NCBI RefSeq assembly: GCF_000732635.1
Contig: NZ_JPMD01000013.1
Coordinates: forward strand, 1-64,000
From: Clostridium sulfidigenes
GTDB lineage: Bacteria; Bacillota; Clostridia; Clostridiales; Clostridiaceae
Direction: 5' to 3'
Length of the DNA stretch: 64,000 nucleotides
Shown: positions 9,842-19,553 of the stretch, in pieces
How positions within the stretch are numbered: position 1 is the first letter of the stretch
Layout of the letters: the number at the start of each line of letters is the position of its first letter
Notes under the pieces: model-generated
What the model saw: only the letters and a program-made list of their open reading frames with translations
What the model was told of the DNA's origin: nothing
Databases searched by the model: none
Program-made: the position numbers and the translations under genes

Positions 9842-10351
9842 ATGTTAAGTGATAATTTATTAAAAAATCTTAATGACCAAGTAAACTTTGAATTTTATTC
9901 ATCTTACACTTATTTAGCTATGGCAGCCTATGCTGAATCTGTTGATTTAAGTGGAACAGCTAATTTCTTTAGAGTTCAAGCTCAAGAGGAATTATTCCAT
10001 GCAATGAAACTTTATGACTATATTTTTCAAAAAAATGGTGTTGTTGAATTAGATAAAATTGATAAACCAGAGAGCAAATATGAAAGTATAATAGATGTAT
10101 TTGAAACTGGTTATAAACATGAACAACTAGTTACAAGTAGAATTTATAAGTTAGCAGATATTGCTTCCGAAGAAAAAGAACATGCAACTATAAGCTTACT
10201 TAGATGGTTCATAGATGAGCAGGTTGAAGAAGAAAACACCTTCAACACTCTTCTTAAAAAGATTAAAAGAGCTGAAGATAATCCAGCAGCTTTATATATG
10301 TTAGATGAAGAACTTGCTACAAGAGTTTTCACTCCACCAACTACTGCTTAA
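9842..10351 (+). CDS. ftnA: Non-heme ferritin
   Basis: 169 aa, the usual length of bacterial ferritin. Ferroxidase ligands are in place: Glu17, Glu50, His53, Glu94, Gln127 and Glu130. The protein should form a 24-mer cage that oxidises and stores iron and limits peroxide damage. An ideal site, AAGGAGG, lies 8 nt before the ATG, and a strong terminator follows, so it is monocistronic. No Fur-like site is visible just upstream. Confidence 0.93.
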   Translation: MLSDNLLKNLNDQVNFEFYSSYTYLAMAAYAESVDLSGTANFFRVQAQEELFHAMKLYDYIFQKNGVVELDKIDKPESKYESIIDVFETGYKHEQLVTSRIYKLADIASEEKEHATISLLRWFIDEQVEEENTFNTLLKKIKRAEDNPAALYMLDEELATRVFTPPTTA

Positions 10352-10401
10352 TGTGAAAATCAATTACTCATTATAATATTAAGTGAGTATAATGACAATG
10401 C

Positions 10402-10441
10402 AAAAGACTTACTTAGTGATAAAACATTAAGTAAGTCTTTT
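10402..10441 (+). terminator. Rho-independent terminator of ferritin gene
   Basis: AAAAGACTTACTTA pairs with TAAGTAAGTCTTTT (14 bp, 12-nt loop). The T-run is part of the stem; it may also act on the opposite strand for the pyruvate carboxylase transcript. Confidence 0.85.
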
Positions 10442-10499
10442 ATAATATATATAAATTTTTTATAGGCAATTTATTTTGCTACAAATTAAGTAGATGTTA

Positions 10500-13400
10500 T
10501 TACTTTAATTTTACTAGTAATTGTCCTGTCTTTACTTGTTGTCCTTCTGATACAAGGATTGAGTCAATAGTACCATCCATAGAAGCTACTATATTAGTTT
10601 CCATTTTCATTGCTTCTATTGTCAGTAAGCTTTCTCCCTCTTTAACTTGTTGTCCTTTTTCTACTAAGACTTTAATTATAGTTCCAGGAATACTTGCTCC
10701 AATCTCTAGCTTATCCTCAGCATTAGCCATCTTTATAGAGCTATCACTACCATTACTCTTTAAAGCACTTGCTGTTTTATCTTTAATTTTAATTTCTCTT
10801 CTATTTCCATTAATTTCAAAGGCTAGAGTTCTATATCCTTCTGAATCTAATTTACCTATTTCTATAAATTGAACTATAAGGGTCTTTCCTTCTGCAACTT
10901 CAACTTCACATGTTTCACCCTCTGCAAGTCCATGGAAGAATACATCACTACCCATACGACTTACATCACCATATTCTGAAACAAATTTTAAGAAATCTTC
11001 AAATACTTCAGGATATAAAGCATAACTTATAACATCTTTTTTAGATGGAGTATATTTATATTTATCCTTTAGATATTCTTCAATTTTATCAAAGTCTTCA
11101 GGTGGTAATAATTCTCCTGGTCTATCAGTTATAGCCTTTTCACCCTTTAAAACTATCCTTTGTAGTTCCTCTGGGAATCCACCTTCTGGTTGACCCATCA
11201 TCCCTTTGAAATAAGATACTGCCGAATCTGGGAAAGCCATATTTTTTCCTTTTTCACAGATATTTTCAGAGTTTAACCCATTTTGAACCATGAAAATAGC
11301 CATGTCCCCTACCATTTTTGAAGAAGGTGTAACTTTTATTATATCCCCTACCATATTATTTACCTCTTTGTACATAGATTTAACTTCTTCAAATCTATGA
11401 CCAAGTCCAAAACTTTCTACCTGAGGTTTTAAGTTTGAATATTGTCCCCCTGGAATCTCATATTTATAAATTTCTGCTCTACCTGACTTAAGGCCTGATT
11501 CAAACTGTTCATATACTGGTCTTACAGCATCCCAATAATTTGATAACTTTTGAATTTCACTTACATTTATGCCAGTATCTCTGTCTGTATTTTCAAGTGC
11601 TGCTACAACAGAGTTTAGAGCTGGTTGGCTAGTTAAACCAGACATACTATTAAAGGTTGTATCTACAATATCTACTCCAGCATCTGCTGCCATAAGCACA
11701 GTTGCTACACCATTTCCAGTAGTGTCATGGGTATGTAAATGAATAGGTATTGAAATCTCATTTTTCAATGCTTTAATAAGTTTTTTAGCTGCATAAGGTT
11801 TAAGCAATGCAGACATATCCTTTATAGCAAGTATATGAGCTCCCATTTTTTCTATTTCTTTAGCCTTATTTACATAGTATTCAAGACTATATTTATCTCT
11901 AGTTACATCTAAAATATCTCCAGTATAGCATAGAGCAACTTCTGCTAATTTCCCACAATTTAAAACTTCATCAAGAGAAGTCTCTATACCCTTTAACCAG
12001 TTAAGTGAGTCAAAAATTCTAAATATGTCTATACCACTCTTTGAAGATTCTCTTATAAATTCTCTTATTACGTTATCTGGATAATTTTTATATCCTACTC
12101 CATTAGCTCCTCTTATTAGCATCTGAAACATAACATTAGGAATTCTTTTTCTTAATTCTTCAAGTCTTTCCCATGGAGATTCTTTTAAGAATCTGTAAGC
12201 CGTATCAAAGGTAGCTCCACCCCACATCTCAAGAGAAAATAAATCTCTTCCATAGGCTGAGGTCGCCTTTGCAATGTTGAACATATCTCTACTTCTCACT
12301 CTTGTAGCCATTAAGGATTGCTGTGCATCCCTCATAGTAGTATCAGTAATTAATAGTTTTTTCTGATTCTTGATCCAATTTACAACACCCTCTGGACCTT
12401 GTTCATCTAATATTTTCTTAGTACCTTGTATGCCTTCTAAAGAGTCTACAACTGGAATAACTGGTACATCAAATTCTCTCTTATTTCCCTTAGTTTCATT
12501 TACTATTTTTTCTCCAATGATTTTTAAAACCTTATATTCTTCATCAGTTCTAGGTTTTATATCAAATAATTGAGGATTATCTGCTATAAAATTAGTATCA
12601 CATTGTCCTCTTCTAAAGGTTTCATTATTTAATACATTTATCAGAAAATCTATATTTGTCTTAACTCCAGTAATATTTAACTCTTTAATGGAACGTATGG
12701 ATTTTCTAATTGTATCTTCAAAGGTTCTAGAATAAGCTGTTGTTTTTACAAGTAAACTATCATAATAAGGACTAATTACAGCACCACTAAATCCATTTCC
12801 TCCATCTAGTCTTATCCCAAATCCTGAACCTGTTCTATAAACATCTATTTTCCCTGTATCTGGGGCAAAACTATTAGAAGGATCTTCTGTAGTTACCCTA
12901 CATTGGATTGCAAAACCTCTAGGTTTTACATCTTCTTGTGAACAGATTCCTATTTCCTTAGAATCTAAACTATATCCCTGTGCTATTAAAATTTGACTTT
13001 GAACGATATCTATTCCTGTAGTCATTTCGCTAACAGTATGTTCTACTTGTATTCTTGGATTCATCTCAATAAAATAGTGATTGCCATGTATATCTACTAA
13101 GAACTCTAAAGTTCCGGCACTTATGTATCCTACGGATTTTGCAATCTTTAAAGCATCTTCACAGATAACTTGTCTTTTTTCTTCACTTAGAGATACTGCT
13201 GGGCTAAATTCAATAACCTTTTGATGTCTTCTTTGTATTGAACAATCTCTTTCATAAAGGTGAACTATATTACCATGCTTATCTCCAAGAACTTGAATCT
13301 CAATATGTTTAGGTCCTTCTAGATATTTTTCTATAAATATATCATCTATTCCAAAAGCCTTTTTTGCCTCATTTTTAGCACTTTTAAAAGACTCCAGAAG

Positions 13401-13943
13401 TTCTTCTTCTTTTCTTACTATCCTCATGCCTCTTCCACCACCACCGGCAGCAGCCTTTAGCATGATTGGATATCCACATTCTTTTGCAAATTTAATTGCT
13501 TCCGTCTCTGAAGTAATTGGTTTTTCTACTCCTGGTATTACAGGTACACCAACTTCTTTTGCTACAATTTTTGATTTTATTTTATCCCCTAATCTATCCA
13601 TCATTTCTGCTCTAGGTCCTATAAATTCTATTCCTGCCTCTTTACACTTTCTAGCGAATTCAGGATTTTCAGATAGGAATCCATAACCTGGATGAATGGC
13701 ATCTACACGCTTTTTTAATGCAAGATTAATAATTTCATCAATATTTAAATAAGCGTCAACAGGGCTTTTATTCTTTCCAATCTGATAGGCTTCATGAGCC
13801 TTTGTTCTGAAAAGAGAAAGCTTATCCTCCTCAGAATATATAGCAACAGTTCTTATTCCAAGCTCGTGACAAGCTCTAAATATTCTTATTGCAATTTCTC
13901 CTCTATTTGCTACTAATACTCTTTTGAATTTTTTCTTAGTCAT
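10500..13943 (-). CDS. pyc: Pyruvate carboxylase
   Basis: 1147 aa, single-chain, biotin-dependent enzyme making oxaloacetate from pyruvate, HCO3- and ATP (anaplerosis). Domains in order: biotin carboxylase (from VLVANRGEIAIR; ATP-grasp glycine loop GGGGRGMRIV), carboxyltransferase (from DTTMRDAQQSLMATRVR; metal-binding IHLHTHDT), PYC_OADA domain, and a C-terminal biotinyl domain with EAMKMET carrying biotin-Lys1113. I chose the ATG at 13943, preceded by GGTGGTG; a TTG 33 nt upstream in frame would add eleven atypical residues. Monocistronic. Confidence 0.96.
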   Translation of the reverse strand: MTKKKFKRVLVANRGEIAIRIFRACHELGIRTVAIYSEEDKLSLFRTKAHEAYQIGKNKSPVDAYLNIDEIINLALKKRVDAIHPGYGFLSENPEFARKCKEAGIEFIGPRAEMMDRLGDKIKSKIVAKEVGVPVIPGVEKPITSETEAIKFAKECGYPIMLKAAAGGGGRGMRIVRKEEELLESFKSAKNEAKKAFGIDDIFIEKYLEGPKHIEIQVLGDKHGNIVHLYERDCSIQRRHQKVIEFSPAVSLSEEKRQVICEDALKIAKSVGYISAGTLEFLVDIHGNHYFIEMNPRIQVEHTVSEMTTGIDIVQSQILIAQGYSLDSKEIGICSQEDVKPRGFAIQCRVTTEDPSNSFAPDTGKIDVYRTGSGFGIRLDGGNGFSGAVISPYYDSLLVKTTAYSRTFEDTIRKSIRSIKELNITGVKTNIDFLINVLNNETFRRGQCDTNFIADNPQLFDIKPRTDEEYKVLKIIGEKIVNETKGNKREFDVPVIPVVDSLEGIQGTKKILDEQGPEGVVNWIKNQKKLLITDTTMRDAQQSLMATRVRSRDMFNIAKATSAYGRDLFSLEMWGGATFDTAYRFLKESPWERLEELRKRIPNVMFQMLIRGANGVGYKNYPDNVIREFIRESSKSGIDIFRIFDSLNWLKGIETSLDEVLNCGKLAEVALCYTGDILDVTRDKYSLEYYVNKAKEIEKMGAHILAIKDMSALLKPYAAKKLIKALKNEISIPIHLHTHDTTGNGVATVLMAADAGVDIVDTTFNSMSGLTSQPALNSVVAALENTDRDTGINVSEIQKLSNYWDAVRPVYEQFESGLKSGRAEIYKYEIPGGQYSNLKPQVESFGLGHRFEEVKSMYKEVNNMVGDIIKVTPSSKMVGDMAIFMVQNGLNSENICEKGKNMAFPDSAVSYFKGMMGQPEGGFPEELQRIVLKGEKAITDRPGELLPPEDFDKIEEYLKDKYKYTPSKKDVISYALYPEVFEDFLKFVSEYGDVSRMGSDVFFHGLAEGETCEVEVAEGKTLIVQFIEIGKLDSEGYRTLAFEINGNRREIKIKDKTASALKSNGSDSSIKMANAEDKLEIGASIPGTIIKVLVEKGQQVKEGESLLTIEAMKMETNIVASMDGTIDSILVSEGQQVKTGQLLVKLK

Positions 13944-14445
13944 ATAAAAAACACCACCATCTTTTATTATTTTCAACTAAAAACTTTATAAATTTATGCA
14001 ATATATAATCTTTAGTTTATGCAAAATATATTTTTTTAACAAAAATAATTGGACTCCAATAACATGTTTTTAATTATATCACACACTTTTTATAAAGTAT
14101 AGCATTTTTACAAAATTATTATGTACAACTGAAATTTAATATTTTTATACTTGCAAATATAATCACTTGAATAAAAAAACGATTTAAAATAATTCTATTC
14201 GAACCATTTTAAATCATCTTAAAACCCTTGTGTTTAGCTATTTTTCTTGAAATTCATTATATATTATCATACATTTTTAATTTTACAAGATAATATTTTA
14301 TGAATTTATATTCTTTAAATATTTTATTTGTGTTAAATTAATTTATTGTATTTTTATTTAATATTAACTAATTTATTGTATAAACCACCTATAATATATT
14401 AATTAATTCCATTTTTAGTAATAAAATATATAAAAATTTATGATG
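13944..14445. other. 500-bp AT-rich intergenic region upstream of pyruvate carboxylase
   Basis: No ORF is supported. It should carry the pyc promoter. Two near-identical 14-mers TTTATGCAA(T/A)ATATA start at 13993 and 14016 (period 23), in the expected promoter/leader zone. A minus-strand terminator-like hairpin is annotated separately at 14181-14215. Confidence 0.5.
14181..14215 (-). terminator. Terminator-like hairpin downstream of hemerythrin gene
   Basis: GATTTAAAAT (14181-14190) pairs with ATTTTAAATC (14206-14215); on the minus strand it is followed by G then seven T residues. It lies about 230 nt past the hemerythrin stop. Confidence 0.6.
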
Positions 14446-14859
14446 CTAATTAACATTTATCATTTTATATAATTCATTTTCTTCCTTGGTAATCCTTGTC
14501 TCTATAGCTTTTAATATACACTTAGTTTCTTCAACAAATCCCATTAAATTAGCTTCAATTTTATTCTTAGTATTAAATTTATTTTTATAACTAGTGAATA
14601 CTTGTGAAATTTCACCCATTTCATTCATATATAAATTAGCCATTTTCTTAAGTGATAAATCTTTACCATTAATCAAGGTTGGATATAAAAATTTATCCTC
14701 TGATGTTAAGTGAATTTGTAATTTCCCTGCGAGTTTATTTATATGGCTTGCTGCTTCCATTGCATTTAATGCCATAACATTTTTATTTATCATTTCTTTT
14801 ATTAGCCTTATTTCATCTGATATGTCTCCGTGTTGTCTCATTAAATTATTTAAATTCAT
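14446..14859 (-). CDS. Hemerythrin-domain protein
   Basis: 137 aa, predicted all-helical. His residues spaced like the HHE cation-binding domain are visible: MRQHGDI (His10), AASHINKL (His39), and IHLTSEDKFLYP (His54 with nearby acidic residues). Hemerythrin-like proteins bind a di-iron centre and sense or carry O2 or NO. It is a compact single-domain form, unlike the multidomain protein at 34536-36299. A GGGGG-type RBS precedes the ATG. Function in this host is inferred only from the fold. Confidence 0.75.
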   Translation of the reverse strand: MNLNNLMRQHGDISDEIRLIKEMINKNVMALNAMEAASHINKLAGKLQIHLTSEDKFLYPTLINGKDLSLKKMANLYMNEMGEISQVFTSYKNKFNTKNKIEANLMGFVEETKCILKAIETRITKEENELYKMINVN

Positions 14860-14973
14860 GGTAATACCCCCTACTGATTTACTACCTTTATTATAAACAA
14901 AATGTAGCAGAAGTTATGTACCATTTGTTACAACCTTTATCATATATCCTCTATTTTAATTAATATTAGAAAA

Positions 14974-15037
14974 GGTCATATCAAAATAATCTATTAATCT
15001 TAAATTAATATAAGATTTAATATATTTTGATATAACC
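14974..15037 (-). terminator. Terminator of flavin amine oxidase gene
   Basis: GGTCATATCAAAATA (14974-14988) pairs with TATTTTGATATAACC (15023-15037), 15 bp with one wobble, with an inner CTTA/TAAG stem. The minus-strand tail is TTTTCTAATATT. Confidence 0.65.
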
Positions 15038-15043
15038 TCATTT

Positions 15044-16789
15044 TTAATTTATACCTGTTTTCATATAATTTTTACAATGTTCTGCTACTTCATTTGCAGC
15101 AATCATTGCACTTTTTATTGCTCCTTGTATCCATCCATGTTCCTGTGAAATATGTTCACCTGCAAAATATACTCTATTATCATATTCAGGCTGGCTAGAA
15201 GCATAGGCAAATAGCCTTTTTTGGCCAGGCATATAATAGCAAACAGCTCCAAAAAATCCTTGTTCATTATCCCATTGTATGGTTTTACTATCTAATACTA
15301 TATCATCAAGATATCCTTCTTTAAGTCCTTGGACATGCTCTACTTGTGTTTTTATCCATTCTAACCTAGTTATAGGTTCTAAATTACCAAGACGCATTGC
15401 ATCTCTAGATAGATTGTAGGATGCTAAAAGAACCCCAGCACCTCCATAACTTTTATACTCTCTTCTCACAGAAGGTATTACCTGGCTTTCCAAATCGGCA
15501 ATATTGTACTCAATATTATAAGACGGGTACCATATACTTCCTATTGGTAAGTCTGTATAAGAGGCGCCACCTATTATTTCTTTACTAGGTCCCCCTTCTT
15601 CCCAAAATTTCTCCTTACACATAAAGAGAGTTTTTTGTCCTGCTATATAATTAACTTCTTTGATTGCCTGCATTTTTTCTGTACTAAACATAGGATACAC
15701 AGTTACATTTCGAAGACTAGAAAAAGGAATAGTACATACTACAAAATCAAAACTTTGACGACTAGTAGTGATTTCACCTTCACTACTATATTCCAAAATA
15801 ACATTATTGTCTTCATTATTTCTATATATCCCTTTTACTCTAGTTCCATTATTCCAAGTTATCTTACCTAACTGATTCTCTGAAATATTTTTGTATTCCT
15901 TTGGATTTAGCGACTTCAACGAACGATATATACCAAGGGGTAAATTAACCATTCCTCCATCAATTTGGTACCTAAAAGCATCATCTACAGCATACTGTTC
16001 TTGGAGACTTTCTATATAACTATTATCATAGAGCCATCCAGAAAATGTAACAATAGATGATAACATTTCTATAGCACCTTCACTTAATCCCCGTTCTTCA
16101 AGTTCTCTTCTTATGCTTAAGCTGTCAAAGTATTCAATTTCTGGAGAGTACCTTTTTTTATTTTGTAATATCTCTCTTCTTATATCTGGACTAATTTGAA
16201 GTAAGCTAGCTCCTAATCCATAACTTACAAGTTTTTGCCAAGGTTCTTTTCTTTCCCATGGTGCTAAATTAAATTCAGGATATATTTTCTCCATTACACT
16301 TATCCCATATGGATCATTGATAGCTCTTTTATTTCTCACATAAATAAAGGCATTATCATTATTTTGAATAAAAGGTGTTGTTTTTAATTTAAATAGATTT
16401 ATATACTTCCATGTAGCTTCATGACTTATAGGTATTCTCATAGCCCCAAGCTCACCATAAAATCTTTTATTATCATCAAAATAGTAAGTATAAATTCTTC
16501 CTCCTATACGTTCCTTTTGCTGTTCGAATATAGTTATGTCAAAACCCAATTTCCTAAGCTCAAAAGCAGCAGATAAACCTGCGATTCCTCCACCTATTAT
16601 ACCTACATTAATCCCCTTGCATCCACCTGGTGGTAATATGGTTGTAATTTCCTTTGGAGGGCTAAGTAGTTCAATTAAATTATCATAGTCTTCTATTCGA
16701 CCTACTTCTTCTAAAGCAAGTCTCAGCATCATATGTCTTTCTTCATCTGTAGGATTACTTGGCTGCACAACTTTAACTTCCCTAGCCAA
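15044..16789 (-). CDS. Flavin-containing amine/L-amino-acid oxidase family protein
   Basis: 581 aa. A short N-terminal extension precedes the FAD dinucleotide-binding motif VGIIGGGIAGLSAAFEL (GGGIAG 66-71) ending in Glu of IFEQ. A second FAD motif lies at the C-terminus (YFAGEHISQEHGWIQGAIKSA), as in monoamine oxidases, L-amino acid oxidases and tryptophan 2-monooxygenases. GELGAMRIP (FAD-contact loop) is present. These enzymes oxidise amines or amino acids with O2, odd in an anaerobe, so oxygen may not be the natural acceptor. Start is TTG, 10 nt after AAAGGAG. No signal peptide. The substrate is not predictable. Confidence 0.82.
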   Translation of the reverse strand: MAREVKVVQPSNPTDEERHMMLRLALEEVGRIEDYDNLIELLSPPKEITTILPPGGCKGINVGIIGGGIAGLSAAFELRKLGFDITIFEQQKERIGGRIYTYYFDDNKRFYGELGAMRIPISHEATWKYINLFKLKTTPFIQNNDNAFIYVRNKRAINDPYGISVMEKIYPEFNLAPWERKEPWQKLVSYGLGASLLQISPDIRREILQNKKRYSPEIEYFDSLSIRRELEERGLSEGAIEMLSSIVTFSGWLYDNSYIESLQEQYAVDDAFRYQIDGGMVNLPLGIYRSLKSLNPKEYKNISENQLGKITWNNGTRVKGIYRNNEDNNVILEYSSEGEITTSRQSFDFVVCTIPFSSLRNVTVYPMFSTEKMQAIKEVNYIAGQKTLFMCKEKFWEEGGPSKEIIGGASYTDLPIGSIWYPSYNIEYNIADLESQVIPSVRREYKSYGGAGVLLASYNLSRDAMRLGNLEPITRLEWIKTQVEHVQGLKEGYLDDIVLDSKTIQWDNEQGFFGAVCYYMPGQKRLFAYASSQPEYDNRVYFAGEHISQEHGWIQGAIKSAMIAANEVAEHCKNYMKTGIN

Positions 16790-16874
16790 ATAGTTTCAAC
16801 TCCTTTTAGTTCTATAGTAATTATAATATTCTACTTCACTAAAAAGAGTTCTATGGTTTAATTATATAATCAAC

Positions 16875-18281
16875 CTAAAAATAACATATTACTGGTGTAC
16901 CCTGAGTTATATATTCAAATATCTTACTAGCAACATCATATGGAGTATTTATACATCCATGAGAACCATCTGTTATATAAATTTGCCCTCCAAATTTTGA
17001 GCGCCAAGTAGCATCATGGATACCAATATCCCCATTGAAAGGCATCCAATAACTAACGGGTGCCGCATAATTTTCTCCTCTTAAAGTTGCATTTTTTTCT
17101 TTGTAAGTTAAACTGTAAATACCTGGTGGAGTAGCATGCTTACTATCAGCATTACCACTAACCATAGGCCCTTCCGTAATTAAAACTCCATCATTGTAAA
17201 ACCATATATGCTGGGTTGTTAAATTAATTTCTACATAGGTATTTCCGAAATCATTTGCACCATAAGCTACAGCTGTTTGAGCATATATAGGTTGTCTTTC
17301 TTCCTTTTTTCCATCTTTAATAGCATTAATTAAAGCTTCAGTTTCTTCACTATAATTAATTAACCATCCATAGTCACCTCCGCTTACATTTACGGTAGTT
17401 CCAATGGAGGTTTTAAAATTTCTTGTAGCCCCATAAGTATCGTACTTAATAGACAGTGAATTTACATATTCTCTTGCCTTTTCTTCATCAATAGATACCT
17501 TAAAATTGTTATCAATATGAAGCCAATTATGAATAGAATCTCCATTTAATACTTCTTTATTATCTCCAAATTTATGAGTAATTACTGAGCCTATATACTT
17601 ATCAAGAGTATTTTTAGCATTTACCACTTCCTTTGAAGCAACAGTATACTTTGGTTTTTCATAGCATTCAATTTCTTCTAAATTTATTTCATCTACTTTA
17701 TTATTAAGTGCTTCCTTAACTTTTTTGTATAGTATATCTTTATTTACCTTATTTCCTTGTATTTCCTCTTTAATTACGTATTCCTTATTTTCATATTCAA
17801 TTTTAGCACTCTCAGGTTTAATTATATTATCATTCTTAAAACAATTTAAACTACGAAACTTCTTTTTTAACAATTCATCATTATAAGATACTTTTTTTTC
17901 TAGCTTATAATCACTAGTATTAAAAACCCCATAAATCCATCCAAAAGCACTTTGATTATCCTTCAAGTCTTCAATTTTGTTTTCTAAATTATACTTATAC
18001 TCAATATCCCTTCCATTTATATTTTCTTCGATATTGCCTCTTTGCTTTAACTTTAATATATAAGCTTCACTTTCTGCTAATATATCAGCTTGTATATCTT
18101 CCGTGGTTTTTCCAGTAACACTAACTCCATTAATCTTAGTTCCAAAGTAGAATCTCTTCATAAAATATAAAGATGTACTTAAATATATAATTAGCAAAAT
18201 ACTAATGGAAATTATAATACCTATAATTATCCTCTTCTTTATATTCACACTTTTTTCTACTTGTTGATCTTTAATTTCCAT
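16875..18281 (-). CDS. L,D-transpeptidase (YkuD) with N-terminal membrane anchor and peptidoglycan-binding-like domains
   Basis: 468 aa. A single membrane helix (about 19-42) is followed by an extracellular VanW/PG-binding-4-like region (about 50-340). The C-terminal YkuD catalytic domain has His422 (GIHDATW) and Cys443 in SHGCIN (440-445). It should make 3-3 cross-links in peptidoglycan, giving beta-lactam-tolerant bridges. PPGIYSL and MPFNGDIG are typical substrate-groove segments. Monocistronic or loosely linked to the flanking glycosyltransferase gene, also on the minus strand. Confidence 0.88.
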   Translation of the reverse strand: MEIKDQQVEKSVNIKKRIIIGIIISISILLIIYLSTSLYFMKRFYFGTKINGVSVTGKTTEDIQADILAESEAYILKLKQRGNIEENINGRDIEYKYNLENKIEDLKDNQSAFGWIYGVFNTSDYKLEKKVSYNDELLKKKFRSLNCFKNDNIIKPESAKIEYENKEYVIKEEIQGNKVNKDILYKKVKEALNNKVDEINLEEIECYEKPKYTVASKEVVNAKNTLDKYIGSVITHKFGDNKEVLNGDSIHNWLHIDNNFKVSIDEEKAREYVNSLSIKYDTYGATRNFKTSIGTTVNVSGGDYGWLINYSEETEALINAIKDGKKEERQPIYAQTAVAYGANDFGNTYVEINLTTQHIWFYNDGVLITEGPMVSGNADSKHATPPGIYSLTYKEKNATLRGENYAAPVSYWMPFNGDIGIHDATWRSKFGGQIYITDGSHGCINTPYDVASKIFEYITQGTPVICYF

Positions 18282-18404
18282 AATAACCCCCTATATAACT
18301 AGCAATTATAAATAAATTTACCCCGATTATTTACAATTAAATAATATTAATAAATATATTCTCATACTATATATACTAATCATACCACTTTAAAAGTACA
18401 AAAA

Positions 18405-18442
18405 TATAGGTTGTACCTATTATTATTAAAGTACAACCTATA
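18405..18442 (-). terminator. Rho-independent terminator of the glycosyltransferase gene
   Basis: TATAGGTTGTAC (18405-18416) and GTACAACCTATA (18431-18442) form a perfect 12-bp stem; the minus-strand tail is TTTTTGTAC. It separates the GT51 gene from the L,D-transpeptidase gene. Confidence 0.85.
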
Positions 18443-18469
18443 AGTTCTAATTTATAGCTTTTTCAATCA

Positions 18470-19216
18470 TTAATTTATAGTTTCTGAAGCAAGAGTAGCT
18501 TTATTGAAAGTTTTATCCATTTTATCGTTACATAGTAACTCTACTTCCTCTCTTGAAATAACATTATTTCTTATCATAGACATTAATACAACTTCACTTC
18601 TTTCCTTTGCTCTTTCATAATTTTTAGATAATGCATAGTTCTCTGGTGATTGTGGTAATCCAGCTAACAATAATGATTGAGATAAAGTTATTTTATTGGG
18701 TGATGTATTAAAATATCCTTTAGAGGCTTGTTTAATTCCAGAATAACCATCACCATAATATATTACATTTACATATAGCTCTAATATTTCTTCCTTTGAG
18801 TAATTATTTTCTAGTTCTCTAACCACAAAAATTTCCGCAATTTTTCTTTCCAATCTTTGCTCATGGGTAAAAAATAAGTTTTTTGCTAATTGCTGCGTTA
18901 TTGTACTTCCCCCCATAATTATTTTTCCAGCATCAATATTACTAATAGCTGACCTTCCTATGGCTATTAAATCTATTCCATTATGATTATAAAATCTATG
19001 ATCTTCTACGGATACAATAGCATCTAGGAAGTCTTTAGAGATTCCATCTATAGTTACATAATCCTTACCATTTCTTATATCATTAATTTTTTCTTGTACC
19101 CCTATATCAGAGGTAGCAGCTCTATATAAAGAATATCCATCTTGCAAAACAAAAACTCCAAGTGCTGTCATGAAAACAATAATCCCTAAAGTAAGTTTAA
19201 CTAATAACTTCTTCAT
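18470..19216 (-). CDS. Monofunctional peptidoglycan glycosyltransferase (GT51)
   Basis: 248 aa membrane-anchored enzyme polymerising lipid II into glycan strands. It has one N-terminal membrane helix (about 7-25) and the GT51 blocks: VEDHRFYNHNG with catalytic Glu71, GGSTITQQLAKN (102-113), RKIAEIFVVRELE (124-136) and KEEILELYVNVIYYGDGYSGI (141 on). There is no transpeptidase domain, so it resembles MtgA/SgtB rather than a class A PBP. Adjacent to an L,D-transpeptidase, which could supply cross-linking. Strong AAGGAGG before the ATG. Confidence 0.9.
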   Translation of the reverse strand: MKKLLVKLTLGIIVFMTALGVFVLQDGYSLYRAATSDIGVQEKINDIRNGKDYVTIDGISKDFLDAIVSVEDHRFYNHNGIDLIAIGRSAISNIDAGKIIMGGSTITQQLAKNLFFTHEQRLERKIAEIFVVRELENNYSKEEILELYVNVIYYGDGYSGIKQASKGYFNTSPNKITLSQSLLLAGLPQSPENYALSKNYERAKERSEVVLMSMIRNNVISREEVELLCNDKMDKTFNKATLASETIN

Positions 19217-19553
19217 TGCAACTCCTCCTTATAAGTTTATTATACATCTCTTAGTTCACATATGTTATCGAAGTAACTTACACTTATCTTACATTTTTGT
19301 AATTTACAATTTTATAGGTTAACATATTAATTATTAATTGCTAAAATTAATTAATATTATAGTCAATGACTAGTGATTTAAAGAAGGCTTTAAAATAAAA
19401 ATACTATCATCAAAGAATTCATAAGTATTCCTTAATGATAGTATTTTCCTATTTAATGAAGAGTCTATGGATTTTAAAACTTGATATTGCTCTATTACTT
19501 TTAAAATTTAAATATTGTATTTCTTTTTAACTATTATATCTATACTTACTAAA
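19217..19553. other. Intergenic region with terminator
   Basis: No ORF is supported. It contains the upstream region of the glycosyltransferase gene and the hairpin at 19398-19447 that ends the glycerate transcript. The rest is AT-rich without a repeat I can name. Confidence 0.5.
19398..19447 (-). terminator. Terminator of the glycerate operon
   Basis: AAAATACTATCAT (19398-19410) pairs with ATGATAGTATTTT (19435-19447), 13 bp. The minus-strand tail includes TTTTTATTTTA. It is about 106 nt beyond the permease stop. Confidence 0.7.
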
